Below, piece by piece: positions 52,879 through 61,145 of a stretch of 64,000 bases of DNA. The stretch's first letter is position 1. Each line of letters opens with the position of its first letter. The position numbers were made by a program, and so were the translations under genes. Below the pieces are notes generated by a model. The model was not told the DNA's origin. It did not search any database and saw nothing but the letters and a program-made list of their open reading frames with translations. Source of the stretch: an uncultured Paracoccaceae bacterium (GTDB lineage Bacteria; Pseudomonadota; Alphaproteobacteria; Rhodobacterales; Rhodobacteraceae); contig CANMWG010000001.1 in NCBI GenBank assembly GCA_947501555.1, forward strand, positions 2,542,001 through 2,606,000, written 5' to 3'.

Positions 52879-53496
52879 ATGCCAGACGGCACAATCGAAC
52901 CCAAGAAAGGCAGGAAGTATGACCAGGTGCTCGAAGGGGCACGATTGGTCTTTTTGTCTGATGGTTTTGAAGGGGCGTCGGTTGACGATATCGCCCGCGC
53001 AGCGAACGTCTCAAAGGCCACGCTTTACAGCTACTTTCCGGACAAACGGTTTTTGTTCATGCAGGTGGCCAAGACCGAATGCCAGCGGCAGGCCGACCTT
53101 GCGATCGCCACCATCAATATGGAAGCCCCAATTGGACAGGTCTTGCATGACATCGCCAGTGAGATGGTCGAGTTCATCACCTCCAAGTTTGGCAAGCAAA
53201 TCTTTCGAATTTGTGTTGGCGAAAGCGACCGCTTCCCGGAACTCGGCCGAGAATTCTACGACAGCGGCCCGATGCTAATCCGCAGCAAGCTTATCGACTT
53301 TTTCGAAAAGGGCGTGGCACGGGGCGATCTGAAAATTGACGATTTCGAATTGGCCGCTGACCAATTTCATGAACTCGCCAAGGCGACCCTGTTTCCCAAG
53401 TTGGTCTTCAACATCGCCGATGATTTTTCGACCGTCGAAAAGGAACGCGTGATTAATGGCGCGGTTGAGATGTTCATGGCGCGCTACGGGGCCTAA
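52879..53496 (+). CDS. TetR/AcrR family transcriptional regulator
   Basis: Regulator of 205 residues. The N-terminal HTH is clear: VFLSDGFEGASVDDIARAANVSKATLYSYFPDKRFLF; the rest is the all-helical ligand domain of an AcrR-like type. A strong GGGAGGA precedes the ATG. Palindrome C lies 27 bases upstream and is nearly identical to palindrome A before the secreted peptide, so autoregulation and control of that peptide are likely. An I78 inhibitor gene follows 3 bases after its stop. Confidence 0.92.
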   Translation: MPDGTIEPKKGRKYDQVLEGARLVFLSDGFEGASVDDIARAANVSKATLYSYFPDKRFLFMQVAKTECQRQADLAIATINMEAPIGQVLHDIASEMVEFITSKFGKQIFRICVGESDRFPELGREFYDSGPMLIRSKLIDFFEKGVARGDLKIDDFELAADQFHELAKATLFPKLVFNIADDFSTVEKERVINGAVEMFMARYGA

Positions 53497-53499
53497 TGC

Positions 53500-53766
53500 A
53501 TGAAACGCGTCATCCCTATCCTGTTGTTGGCCGCAGCCTGTTCCTCAGCCCAGCCCAGCTTGCCTCCCCAGACCGAAGATACCTGTAACGCCGGCAATTA
53601 TGCGAACCTGGTGGGGCAAGATGCGACGGCGCTGGAAAAGACGTTACTTCTTGGCCCTGTGCGGGTCATTCGACACGGCGACGCAGTCACTATGGATTTC
53701 CTGCCCGAACGGATCAATTTCGTAATCAATCAAAGCGGGAAGATCAGCCGGATTTATTGCGGCTAA
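53500..53766 (+). CDS. peptidase inhibitor I78 family lipoprotein
   Basis: Small lipoprotein of 88 residues: lipobox LLAAAC with lipidated Cys at residue 14, then the I78 core: CNAGNYANLVGQDAT, VRVIRHGDAVTMDF, RINFVINQSGKISRIYCG, with a cysteine pair that closes the fold. I78 (family of Aspergillus elastase inhibitor AFUEI type) blocks serine peptidases; in bacteria it may protect the periplasm. It follows the TetR gene by 3 bases and may be under the same control. Confidence 0.88.
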   Translation: MKRVIPILLLAAACSSAQPSLPPQTEDTCNAGNYANLVGQDATALEKTLLLGPVRVIRHGDAVTMDFLPERINFVINQSGKISRIYCG

Positions 53767-54009
53767 CCCGCGTCACGCCGCCAAATCTGTCTAGGGGGAA
53801 ATCGTAACGAAAAGTCCCCGATGTCACGAACTGGGTGGGGGCTATTGACCGCGACATCGAGGTAGCTTTTCGCTATGACTTAACTATTGCGTCGACTTGT
53901 GTTCCCAGTTGGTAATCGCTGCGGCGCAGCAATGGTGATTTTATGGCGAAAAAAAGGCGGCCATGTAACAGCGCTTGATTTTTAAGGGATTTTTAGCAAG
54001 TCTATTTGC

Positions 54010-54345
54010 ATGACGTTACATACCCCCCCGCCAATACAACCTATGCAAGACGTTGCATTTCATCGCACCGAACTCAATGTGATTCTGGGGCTGTACGGCC
54101 GAATGGTGGCTGCCGGTGAATGGCGTGACTATGGCTTGTCGCATTTGCGTGACGTGGCTGTGTTCAGCGTTTTCAGACGCACCGCCGAGCATCCGCTTTA
54201 TCGGATCGAAAAGCGGCCCAAGCTGCGCCTCAAGCAGGGGCAATACGCTGTCATCGGCCTCGATGGCCAAATCCTGAAACGTGGAAACGATTTGCGGCAA
54301 GTATTGCGGGTGCTAGAGCGAAAGTTGATCCGAGCCGTTGAATGA
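54010..54345 (+). CDS. DUF2794 domain protein
   Basis: Alphaproteobacterial protein of 111 residues with the DUF2794 pattern: VAFHRTELNVILGLYGRMVAAGEWRDYGLSHLRDVAVFSVFRR, then RIEKRPKLRLKQGQYAVIGLDGQILKRGNDL. Cytosolic, function unknown. The gap before it (53767-54009, 243 bases) holds no gene that I can see; part is AT-rich (about 53950-54000) and probably contains its promoter. Confidence 0.9.
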   Translation: MTLHTPPPIQPMQDVAFHRTELNVILGLYGRMVAAGEWRDYGLSHLRDVAVFSVFRRTAEHPLYRIEKRPKLRLKQGQYAVIGLDGQILKRGNDLRQVLRVLERKLIRAVE

Positions 54346-54353
54346 CCCGACAT

Positions 54354-54374
54354 ACCTGAGTAAAAAAGTCAGGT
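54354..54374. promoter_or_regulatory. TGA-N9-TCA iron box (Iron-Rhodo/RirA-like) before hemP
   Basis: ACCTGA (54354-54359), nine bases, TCAGGT (54369-54374): a perfect 6-base inverted repeat that contains exactly TGA-N9-TCA, the iron-responsive motif of Rhodobacterales. A TTGACA at 54374-54379 directly adjoins it and could be the -35 of the hemP promoter, so binding would block RNA polymerase. Confidence 0.65.
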
Positions 54375-54472
54375 TGACAATTATGGCGAGTTCAGGCCAA
54401 ACTGTCCGCATATCCAGCCACCTTTGTACCACCATAGGAAGCCCGATCATTTTCAATGAAAGGACGCTGGCG

Positions 54473-54526
54473 ATGCAGAACCCAACCTTCAACGACACCC
54501 TTGGCCACATGGCGAATCTGCCATGA
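54473..54526 (+). CDS. possible 17-codon leader peptide upstream of hemP
   Basis: ATG at 54473 after AAAGGA (7-8 bases), encoding MQNPTFNDTLGHMANLP and ending TGA in an ATGA overlap with the hemP start (54523). Translation through it would bring ribosomes to hemP. Could also be chance; no family known. Confidence 0.4.
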   Translation: MQNPTFNDTLGHMANLP

Positions 54527-54690
54527 GCTTTCATGCTATTCCGATCAACAAGCAGCCACCGGTTGCGGTTCTGCCCACCTATGACGCCCAAGACCTGACC
54601 GGAAATGGCGATCAGGCGCATATCGTGCTGGGCGATCAAATCTATACGCTTCGGATCACGAAATCTGGCAAACTGATCCTGACAAAATGA
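54523..54690 (+). CDS. hemP: hemin uptake protein HemP
   Basis: A 55-residue protein of the HemP family (PF10636), too short for many gene finders: YDAQDLTGNGDQAHIVLGDQIYTLRITKSGKLILTK follows a 17-residue start. HemP is linked to heme uptake and is normally iron-regulated. The ATG overlaps the leader peptide's stop, and its own TGA overlaps the start of the next gene (ATGA), so all three frames are coupled. The TGA-N9-TCA box upstream fits iron control. Confidence 0.92.
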   Translation: MSFHAIPINKQPPVAVLPTYDAQDLTGNGDQAHIVLGDQIYTLRITKSGKLILTK

Positions 54691-55142
54691 ATGCAATTGT
54701 CCGGCAAAGCAGCGGGTTTGACGTCGGTGCCTTGTCCGAGCTGAGCCAACTGGAAACTGCCAGTGTGATCTACCTCAGGCTATGGTCACAAGGAACCGTC
54801 GGCCACGCAGAAATTTGGGACGATCTACACGCAACACTTGGACTAGCCCGCGGGCAAAAGATACTCGCGCTGTGCGAGCAGCTCTTTACGGTCTGCGACA
54901 GACTTTGCCGGCGGCCATTGGTCAGAAATTCGGTGGATCATGCCTATATCAGCGCCGATGAAGCGAGCTTTGCACGTCTTGTAGCCACCGCCGTCGAAGG
55001 TGAACGCGAAGAGGCACTGCTCATCGCCATATCGCTTGTCCGGCCAGACTTGGCCCCGATGTTGATCGATCTTGCCGCTCAGTTCGGGCTGACGATCAAA
55101 CAGATGCATATCCGCGGCGGCTTACCAATCGTCAGCCACTAA
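54687..55142 (+). CDS. protein of unknown function coupled to hemP
   Basis: A 151-residue soluble protein, family name not known to me, that starts in the hemP stop (ATGA). Mostly helical: LSQLETASVIYLRLWSQG, LALCEQLFTVCDRLCRRPLVR with three cysteines, and ADEASFARLVATAVEGEREEALLIA. The coupling to hemP and the upstream iron box suggest a role in heme or iron handling. It converges with the NlpC/P60 gene, sharing 4 bases. Confidence 0.8.
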   Translation: MNAIVRQSSGFDVGALSELSQLETASVIYLRLWSQGTVGHAEIWDDLHATLGLARGQKILALCEQLFTVCDRLCRRPLVRNSVDHAYISADEASFARLVATAVEGEREEALLIAISLVRPDLAPMLIDLAAQFGLTIKQMHIRGGLPIVSH

Positions 55143-55954
55143 AGACGTTTACGCGCGATCACGGGCCCATCACCTTGCGCTTGAATGCGCTGAATTGCCT
55201 TGTCGATAGGTTCATAGGCTGTGGCCATATGGTGCGCATTAGCGTGGATCAACGTCTGCGCGTCCACCATCATTCCAACATGGCCCTTCCAGAAAATCAG
55301 ATCGCCACGCGCCAGCGGTTCCCCGATATCTTGCCCCAGCTCTTCACACTGCATGTCGCTGTCACCAGGACAGGGGATGGCGCAAGCGGTCAAGCTGGCC
55401 GTGATCAGACCAGAGCAATCAATGCCATTGGTCGCGTTCCCGCCCCAAAGGTAGGGCACGCCAAAATGCATCTGCGCGACGGTCGCAGGATCGGCGAAAG
55501 GGCGATCCATTCGGCGCAAATGGCCCTTGGGCACAAAGCCAAAGGGGGTTTCAAAGAACTTGCGCCGTTCATCGATAACCTGCAGCCGCGCACCAAAAGG
55601 CAAACGCATCAGATCACACGATTTGAAATCCTCGGCCTCATAGGCATGTGTCGCCACTGTGGCTACAAAATGGGTCGGCACAATGGGGGCCGCCAATGCC
55701 TGCGACGGTACATATCCCACATAGCCATCGGAAGCCTGGACAAATGACCAATCGTCCAAATCTTCAAAGACCGTCACGTCTGCGCCCAATAACAATTGCC
55801 TATCGCGCGCGCCAGCAGGGCTTGCACAGAGATCGGTGATGGGCGCGTTCAACACCATCTCATCCCCTGCAACAAATTGCGCGGCTGCGACCTGGCCTGC
55901 CAAATGCATCGCAGCGACGCGACCATTGGCCGGGGTCAAGCGGCGATCTGTCAT
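55139..55954 (-). CDS. NlpC/P60 family (C40) cell-wall peptidase
   Basis: Cysteine peptidase of 271 residues. An N-terminal SH3-like part (CASPAGARDRQLLLGADVTVFEDLDDWSFVQASDGYVGYVP) precedes the catalytic domain with the Cys in NGIDCSGL, the His in GHVGMMVD and HANAHH at the third position. Hydrolyses gamma-D-Glu-diaminopimelate links in peptidoglycan. No signal peptide is visible. Overlaps the leucyl aminopeptidase gene by 4 bases and probably recycles muropeptides with it. Confidence 0.9.
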   Translation of the reverse strand: MTDRRLTPANGRVAAMHLAGQVAAAQFVAGDEMVLNAPITDLCASPAGARDRQLLLGADVTVFEDLDDWSFVQASDGYVGYVPSQALAAPIVPTHFVATVATHAYEAEDFKSCDLMRLPFGARLQVIDERRKFFETPFGFVPKGHLRRMDRPFADPATVAQMHFGVPYLWGGNATNGIDCSGLITASLTACAIPCPGDSDMQCEELGQDIGEPLARGDLIFWKGHVGMMVDAQTLIHANAHHMATAYEPIDKAIQRIQAQGDGPVIARKRL

Positions 55955-57330
55955 ATGTTCAGCAAACCGGGCAGTGCCGCAAGCACCGCGCGGGCACCCA
56001 TCCCGACCCCACCTTTGGGGCGGGCCGGTGCCGCAGACGGCTGCCAGCCATAAACGTCAAAGTGAATATATGGGCTTTCCACAAAGCGCCGCAGGAACAA
56101 CGCCGCAGTGATGCTGCCAGCCATACCGCCTTTGGGGGCGTTATCAAGATCAGCAATCCCGGGCTCGATCATGGTCTCGTAGGGCTCATGAAACGGCAAG
56201 CGCCAGACAGGGTCAGCAACGGCCAGTGCGGCCTGCGTCAGAGCAGCCGCATGGGCGTCGCTATCCGTATAAAATGGCGCGATATCCGGGCCAACGGCAA
56301 CGCGCGCAGCCCCGGTCAGCGTTGCCATTGAGATCACAAGATCCGGTTCATCCTCGTCCGATAGGGTCAGCGCATCGGCCAACACCAGCCGGCCTTCCGC
56401 GTCAGTATTGTTAATCTCGACCGTCAATCCCTTACGCGAAGTCAGAATATCCTGTGGGCGGAACGCATTGCCATCAATGCTGTTTTCGACGGCGGGGATC
56501 AGAACACGCAACCGCAAAGGCAGTTTCAAAGCCATGATCATTTGGGCAAGACCCAGCACCGTGGCCGCACCGCCCATGTCCTTTTTCATCAACCCCATTG
56601 ACGCACCGGGTTTGATGTTCAATCCGCCCGTGTCGAAACACACACCCTTGCCTACTAGCGTCAGCTGCGGACCACTGTCGCCCCAACGTATATCCAGCAA
56701 TCGCGGATCTTGCGCAGAAGCACGGCCAACCGTGTGGATCAATGGAAACCCAGCCGAGATAAGATCATCACCGGCAATCGTATTGACGTCAGCATCGTTC
56801 TCTGTGGCCAACGACCGGGCGGCATCTTCCAGATCAGCTGGGCCCATGTCAGACGTCGGGGTGTTGATCAGATCGCGGGTCAGCGCCTCGCCATTTGCGA
56901 TGATTTCAATACGGACAGCATCAATTCCTGCAGGTGCAACCAATGCTGCGATGGGCGTTGCAGGTTTACGATATCGGTCAAAGTTGTAACCAGCAAGCAG
57001 CCAGGCCAGTGCAGTTTCCTCCAAATCGGATCCAGCCAGCCCAGAGGCAATCTGATAGGTCCCATCCGGCAATTTTCCCGCGACGGCACCTAAATGAAAC
57101 CGGCCACGTGCGCGTTTGGCGGCAGTACCAAAGCCAACCAGCACTTGCGCAATGCGGCCTTCAGCATCCGGCAAGGTCAAGTATTGACCCAAGCCCGCCT
57201 GAAACCCTTGCATTTCGACCCAAGCCCGGTGCGGGGCAGACAAGCGATCTAACGCAGCATCCAAGCCGTCTGCATCGATAATATGAACGGGAATTGCGTC
57301 TTCGGTCGGTGCGGCAAAGGCAAGGGGCAT
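55951..57330 (-). CDS. leucyl aminopeptidase family (M17) metallopeptidase
   Basis: Two-zinc M17 aminopeptidase of 459 residues. Active-site segments: GKGVCFDTGGLNIKP (zinc-binding Lys/Asp), MKKDMGGAATVLG, NTDAEGRLVLADAL and GAARVAVG. The N-terminal domain is shorter than in PepA, as in PepB-like members. Cleaves N-terminal residues from short peptides; cotranscribed with the C40 peptidase by a 4-base overlap. Confidence 0.92.
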   Translation of the reverse strand: MPLAFAAPTEDAIPVHIIDADGLDAALDRLSAPHRAWVEMQGFQAGLGQYLTLPDAEGRIAQVLVGFGTAAKRARGRFHLGAVAGKLPDGTYQIASGLAGSDLEETALAWLLAGYNFDRYRKPATPIAALVAPAGIDAVRIEIIANGEALTRDLINTPTSDMGPADLEDAARSLATENDADVNTIAGDDLISAGFPLIHTVGRASAQDPRLLDIRWGDSGPQLTLVGKGVCFDTGGLNIKPGASMGLMKKDMGGAATVLGLAQMIMALKLPLRLRVLIPAVENSIDGNAFRPQDILTSRKGLTVEINNTDAEGRLVLADALTLSDEDEPDLVISMATLTGAARVAVGPDIAPFYTDSDAHAAALTQAALAVADPVWRLPFHEPYETMIEPGIADLDNAPKGGMAGSITAALFLRRFVESPYIHFDVYGWQPSAAPARPKGGVGMGARAVLAALPGLLNI

Positions 57331-57400
57331 AGGTCATCCTGTCAGGGTCTTGTTCGGCCCCTAGGTTAACCACCCACCTGCGCACCGCAAGGGTCAGCCG

Positions 57401-57817
57401 TCAAAGTTCACGGTAATTCCACACCTCTGATACAGCGATATCAAAACCACGTTCAAGCCGGGCCAGGGTCGCCTCTAGGGCGATGCCATCCATTTGTTCC
57501 AAACACTTGATGACATGTTCCGCCGCAACGGAAACCTCGGTCAGGCCAATATGTCCAGCCACTGTATGGATGCGCCGTGCAGGCCTGAGCATTACAGCAA
57601 AGTCACTTTCGCTGCGACCCTGCTGTAAAACATCAAGGCGCCGCGCAATATCTTCCAATACCCGGCAAACAACCTCGTCGATCTCAGCGGGTTCCTTCTC
57701 AATTGAAAGACGATTCAACACAGACGGATCGAAGTGCAGCGGGTCAGCGCAGCGCAACACAACGACGTCGGATTCCGGGTCTGGCACCGCGGCCAAAAAC
57801 TGAGTGATATTTTCCAT
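57401..57817 (-). CDS. Hpt-like small protein
   Basis: Protein of 138 residues, name unknown. The C-terminal 80 residues look helical, with ARRIHTVAGHIGLTEVSVAAEHVIKCLE, resembling the histidine phosphotransfer (Hpt) signature (HTxKGxAxxLG) but with Val-Ala-Gly instead of Leu-Lys-Gly. A phosphorelay role is possible only as inference. Divergent from the carbonic anhydrase across 112 bases. Confidence 0.62.
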   Translation of the reverse strand: MENITQFLAAVPDPESDVVVLRCADPLHFDPSVLNRLSIEKEPAEIDEVVCRVLEDIARRLDVLQQGRSESDFAVMLRPARRIHTVAGHIGLTEVSVAAEHVIKCLEQMDGIALEATLARLERGFDIAVSEVWNYREL

Positions 57818-57929
57818 AAGCCGAGTGATAAGACATCAAGGTTCCCAGAAGCTTGATAAGGGTTCGAAAAATTGCTCGAATTTCTGGAAAATGCGACGTA
57901 TCTCTGGGCAACCGATGAAGGACGACACT

Positions 57930-58577
57930 ATGGAACATGCCCGGCCACTGCCTGCCTATCTGATCAACCGTTATCATGGTTGGAAAGCCACCGTTTATGC
58001 CGAGAACAAGGGTTGGTACCGGCGGCTTGCCGAAGACGGACAGCACCCGCGTTCGATGGTCATCGCCTGTTGCGATAGCCGCGTGCACGTCACTTCGATC
58101 TTCGGGGCCGACCAGGGCGAGATTTTCATCCACCGCAATATTGCTAATCTGGTGCCGCCGTTTAGCCCTGACGGGCATCAACACGGCACCTCAGCTGCTG
58201 TCGAATACGCGGTCACGGCGTTGAAGGTCGCCCATTTGATCGTGCTCGGGCATTCCAGCTGCGGCGGGGTCGAGGGCTGCTATAACATGTGTGCCGGCAA
58301 TGCGCCTGAACTGGAAGAGTCGAGCAGTTTCGTCGGGCGCTGGATGGACATCCTGCGGCCGGGATATGCCACACTTCCAGAAGGGGACGACACCTCACGC
58401 AAAAGAGCGTTGGAAAAGGCATCTGTAGTGATTTCGCTGGAAAACCTGATGAGCTTTCCTTTCGTGAAAGAGGCCGTCGAAAACGAGACACTGTCGCTAC
58501 ACGGCCTGTGGAACGACATCGGTGACGGTAGTCTTGAGGCCTATGACCCGGGGGCAAATGGATTCGTCCGGATTTAA
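57930..58577 (+). CDS. beta-class carbonic anhydrase
   Basis: Zinc enzyme of 215 residues that interconverts CO2 and bicarbonate. Zinc ligands and motifs: ACCDSRV near residue 47 (CxDSR) and VLGHSSCGG near 107 (HxxC), plus the Asp-Arg dyad in CDSR. The start at 57930 follows AAGGACG; longer frames to 57804 are rejected. Next come the serine hydrolase and SbtA/SbtB genes, so this is likely to supply or use bicarbonate for carboxylases such as acetyl-CoA, propionyl-CoA and crotonyl-CoA carboxylases. Confidence 0.94.
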   Translation: MEHARPLPAYLINRYHGWKATVYAENKGWYRRLAEDGQHPRSMVIACCDSRVHVTSIFGADQGEIFIHRNIANLVPPFSPDGHQHGTSAAVEYAVTALKVAHLIVLGHSSCGGVEGCYNMCAGNAPELEESSSFVGRWMDILRPGYATLPEGDDTSRKRALEKASVVISLENLMSFPFVKEAVENETLSLHGLWNDIGDGSLEAYDPGANGFVRI

Positions 58578-59682
58578 AACGCGTTGGATTCAATACGTCG
58601 CGGTGCTGACGATTGGCGTCATGACGCTACTTTGGTTTTGTGCAGGACAACTGTTTGTCCTCGCATCCGAAGGGTTTCCAAAAGCGACATGGCCAGCACC
58701 GGGAAACTATGCGACCGTTGCAGGTAGCAATGCCAACCCAAACCCACCCGATGAAATCCCGCCGCCGCGCTTGGCTGCTGACCGGTTTGCGCAAAGCGGC
58801 GGCCGCGCATTGTTGGTCGACCAAAGAAGCGAACTAATCGTCGAGACTTACGGCGAAGGCCTTCATCGTGATACGCGGCTCAATTCCTTTTCATTGGTGA
58901 AAGGTTTGGTCGGCGCCCTCGTTTTGAGGGCTATCGCAGAACAAAAAATAGACGACATCGATATGCCGATCCAAGCCTACCTTGGCTTGGATGCCCCGAA
59001 TGTCACCGTCAGAGAAGCACTAGGAATGATTAGCGGTCTGGTCCCCGATCATGAACGCGGCAAAACTGCCGAAGATGCCGGCTTTTCCCCCTTCGGTCCC
59101 CTGGCGCGTGTGCATGCCTTTGGGATCGACGCGATGATGTCAGAACTGCGTGTCGACGATAACCTCAGAGGGACATTTCGCTATCAAAGCATCAACACAG
59201 CTCTTCTGGGGCGGCTGGTAGAACAGGTGTTTGATCGCCCGCTACCGGATTTATTGTCAGAATACATTTGGCAACCTGCAGGAGCAAAGGATGCATACTG
59301 GCGACGCTATCCAGACAGCAATCAAGTATCTGCTTATTGCTGCCTGTTCGCCCGCCCACTAGATTGGGTGCTTGTCGGACGTTACCTGTTGGACAATGGC
59401 ACGCAGGATAATCCGCTCCTGCCTACCGCACTTTGGCAGGACTTTCTGATGCCCGCTTTGACCGAAGCGGATCGGGCGCAAGGGGTCTATGGGCTACATG
59501 TCCGGCATGATGTCTTGGACCGGGCCGAAGCTAATATCGAAGGGCCTTTCGCCTACGTCATGGGGCATAAGGGGCAAATGCTCTATTTTTTGCCCGCGCA
59601 AGACACGATCGTTGTGCGATTTGGTGAAAACATGCAACTGCTGCATTCGACCTTGTATGAACTGCTCGATGAACCGAACTAG
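58558..59682 (+). CDS. membrane-anchored serine hydrolase (beta-lactamase / class C fold)
   Basis: Protein of 374 residues with an N-terminal membrane helix (residues 9-32, VAVLTIGVMTLLWFCAGQLF) and a beta-lactamase-like domain: SxxK is in NSFSLVKG, the tyrosine motif is FRYQSINTALLG (YxS/N position), and the HxG-like GHKGQML third motif. It lies in the periplasm. Starts at 58558 or at an ATG at 58543; both overlap the carbonic anhydrase end by 20-35 bases. Its role beside bicarbonate genes is not clear. Confidence 0.85.
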   Translation: MDSSGFKTRWIQYVAVLTIGVMTLLWFCAGQLFVLASEGFPKATWPAPGNYATVAGSNANPNPPDEIPPPRLAADRFAQSGGRALLVDQRSELIVETYGEGLHRDTRLNSFSLVKGLVGALVLRAIAEQKIDDIDMPIQAYLGLDAPNVTVREALGMISGLVPDHERGKTAEDAGFSPFGPLARVHAFGIDAMMSELRVDDNLRGTFRYQSINTALLGRLVEQVFDRPLPDLLSEYIWQPAGAKDAYWRRYPDSNQVSAYCCLFARPLDWVLVGRYLLDNGTQDNPLLPTALWQDFLMPALTEADRAQGVYGLHVRHDVLDRAEANIEGPFAYVMGHKGQMLYFLPAQDTIVVRFGENMQLLHSTLYELLDEPN

Positions 59683-59754
59683 GTTGCCCGCCAAAAGATT
59701 TGCATTCATCCATGATTACATTAAGTCGGCCTTAACTGTTTTTAAGGGGCGTCT

Positions 59755-60732
59755 ATGTCGGAAATTCTAGCGTTGGCGGGCGAAAACCTGATCTCGCCGA
59801 TCATCCTTAGCTTTGCGTTGGGTCTCGCAGCGGCTCTCGCACGGTCCGACCTGACAATCCCTGAAGCCGTGGCGAAGGGCATGTCGATCTATCTGCTGTT
59901 CGCTATCGGGTTCAAAGGCGGGGTGGCGGTCAGCGCGCATGGGATCGATCAGACACTGATCCTGTCACTGCTTGCTGGGTTGGTGCTGTCGTTTGCGTTG
60001 CCACTGATCGCCTTCGCGCTGCTACGGGTCATGACAGGCCTGTCGCACGTCGATGCCGCAGCCGTGGCGGCGCATTATGGGTCCATCAGTATCGTGACAT
60101 TTGTGGCAGGTACATCGGTGCTCGAAGGCAAAATGATCGACGCCGAAGGCTATATGGTCGCCGTCGCTGCCGTCATGGAAGCCCCCGCGATCCTATCCGC
60201 ACTCTGGCTTGTTGCAAGGAGCGGCAGTGGGGCAAAAATGGATCCTGACTTGATCCGCGAACTAATGCTCAACGGGTCCATCGTTTTGCTGGTGGGGTCA
60301 TTCTTTATCGGGGCCATTACCGGTGAAGAGGGGCTTGCCGATATCAGTGCCTTTATCGTGTCCCCCTTCCAAGGGGTGCTTTGCCTGTTCTTGCTGGATA
60401 TGGGGCTGATCGCTGGACGGGGCTTGCGGCAATCCAAAGGGGTGCTTGGGCTAGGGGCCGTCGGGTTTGCGATCCTGATGCCATTGGTATCAGCCACCAT
60501 CGGGCTGGGGGTTGGTATGCTGATCGGCTTGTCACTGGGCGGGATCGTGCTGCTGATGATCCTATCCGCCTCGGCCAGCTATATCGCAGTGCCAGCAGCC
60601 ATGCGGGTGGCCCTGCCCGAGGCAAACCCATCGATCTATCTGACCCTTTCACTAGGGGTCACATTCCCCTTCAATCTGACGCTGGGTATCCCGCTTTACC
60701 TTGCCGTCGCCCAATCCGTGACCGGAGGCTGA
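59755..60732 (+). CDS. sbtA: sodium-dependent bicarbonate transporter family (SbtA)
   Basis: Membrane transporter of the SbtA family (325 residues; about ten hydrophobic segments). Conserved features are the start NLISPIILSFALGLAAALARSDL, the GFKGGVAVSAHG segment, VAAHYGSISIVTFVAG, and ASASYIAVPAAMRVALPEANPSIYLTLSLGVTFPFNLTLG. SbtA imports bicarbonate with sodium. It is one base from the PII-like gene, so coexpression is certain; the carbonic anhydrase lies 1.2 kb upstream. Confidence 0.9.
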   Translation: MSEILALAGENLISPIILSFALGLAAALARSDLTIPEAVAKGMSIYLLFAIGFKGGVAVSAHGIDQTLILSLLAGLVLSFALPLIAFALLRVMTGLSHVDAAAVAAHYGSISIVTFVAGTSVLEGKMIDAEGYMVAVAAVMEAPAILSALWLVARSGSGAKMDPDLIRELMLNGSIVLLVGSFFIGAITGEEGLADISAFIVSPFQGVLCLFLLDMGLIAGRGLRQSKGVLGLGAVGFAILMPLVSATIGLGVGMLIGLSLGGIVLLMILSASASYIAVPAAMRVALPEANPSIYLTLSLGVTFPFNLTLGIPLYLAVAQSVTGG

Positions 60733-60733
60733 C

Positions 60734-61042
60734 ATGGAAACACACACCGCAAAACGCGTCGAGATCGTCATTGAGGCCCCGCTGGAACGGCGCTTGACGG
60801 ATGCCCTGACCGAAGCAGAGGTCACCGGTTTCACGATCCTCCCCGTATTGGGCGGCTCGGGCCGGTCAGGGAAATGGAGCCGCGAAGGCCAGGTCGGCCG
60901 TTCAGGCATGGTGTCCGTGGTTTGCCTGATCAAGCCAGAACGGCTGGACGGCCTGCTGGATGCGGCCTTCACCGTTGTCGAAAAACACATCGGGGTTGTC
61001 AGCATCACCGACGCGCAGGTGCTACGCGCGGAACGGTTTTAG
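60734..61042 (+). CDS. sbtB: PII-like regulator of SbtA (SbtB)
   Basis: PII-like protein of 102 residues: VEIVIEAPLERRLTDALTEAEVTGFTILPVLGGSGRSGKWSREG (the nucleotide-binding loop between strands is the PII T-loop equivalent) and a C-terminal AQVLRAERF. SbtB senses adenine nucleotides and controls SbtA. It follows sbtA by one base. Confidence 0.88.
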   Translation: METHTAKRVEIVIEAPLERRLTDALTEAEVTGFTILPVLGGSGRSGKWSREGQVGRSGMVSVVCLIKPERLDGLLDAAFTVVEKHIGVVSITDAQVLRAERF

Positions 61043-61145
61043 TCGGGCCGTTTCCGTCAAGAGGGAAACACTGAAATAAGCTCACCCTGCGTCCGACGAT
61101 CATAACGGCTATTGTTGGTTCCTCACAAAAATCGAAGGAGACCAC

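Noticed and set aside
54338..54472. Upstream part of the 62-codon frame ending before hemP
   Set aside because: No ribosome site and it spans the promoter and iron box; only the last 17 codons have a plausible start.
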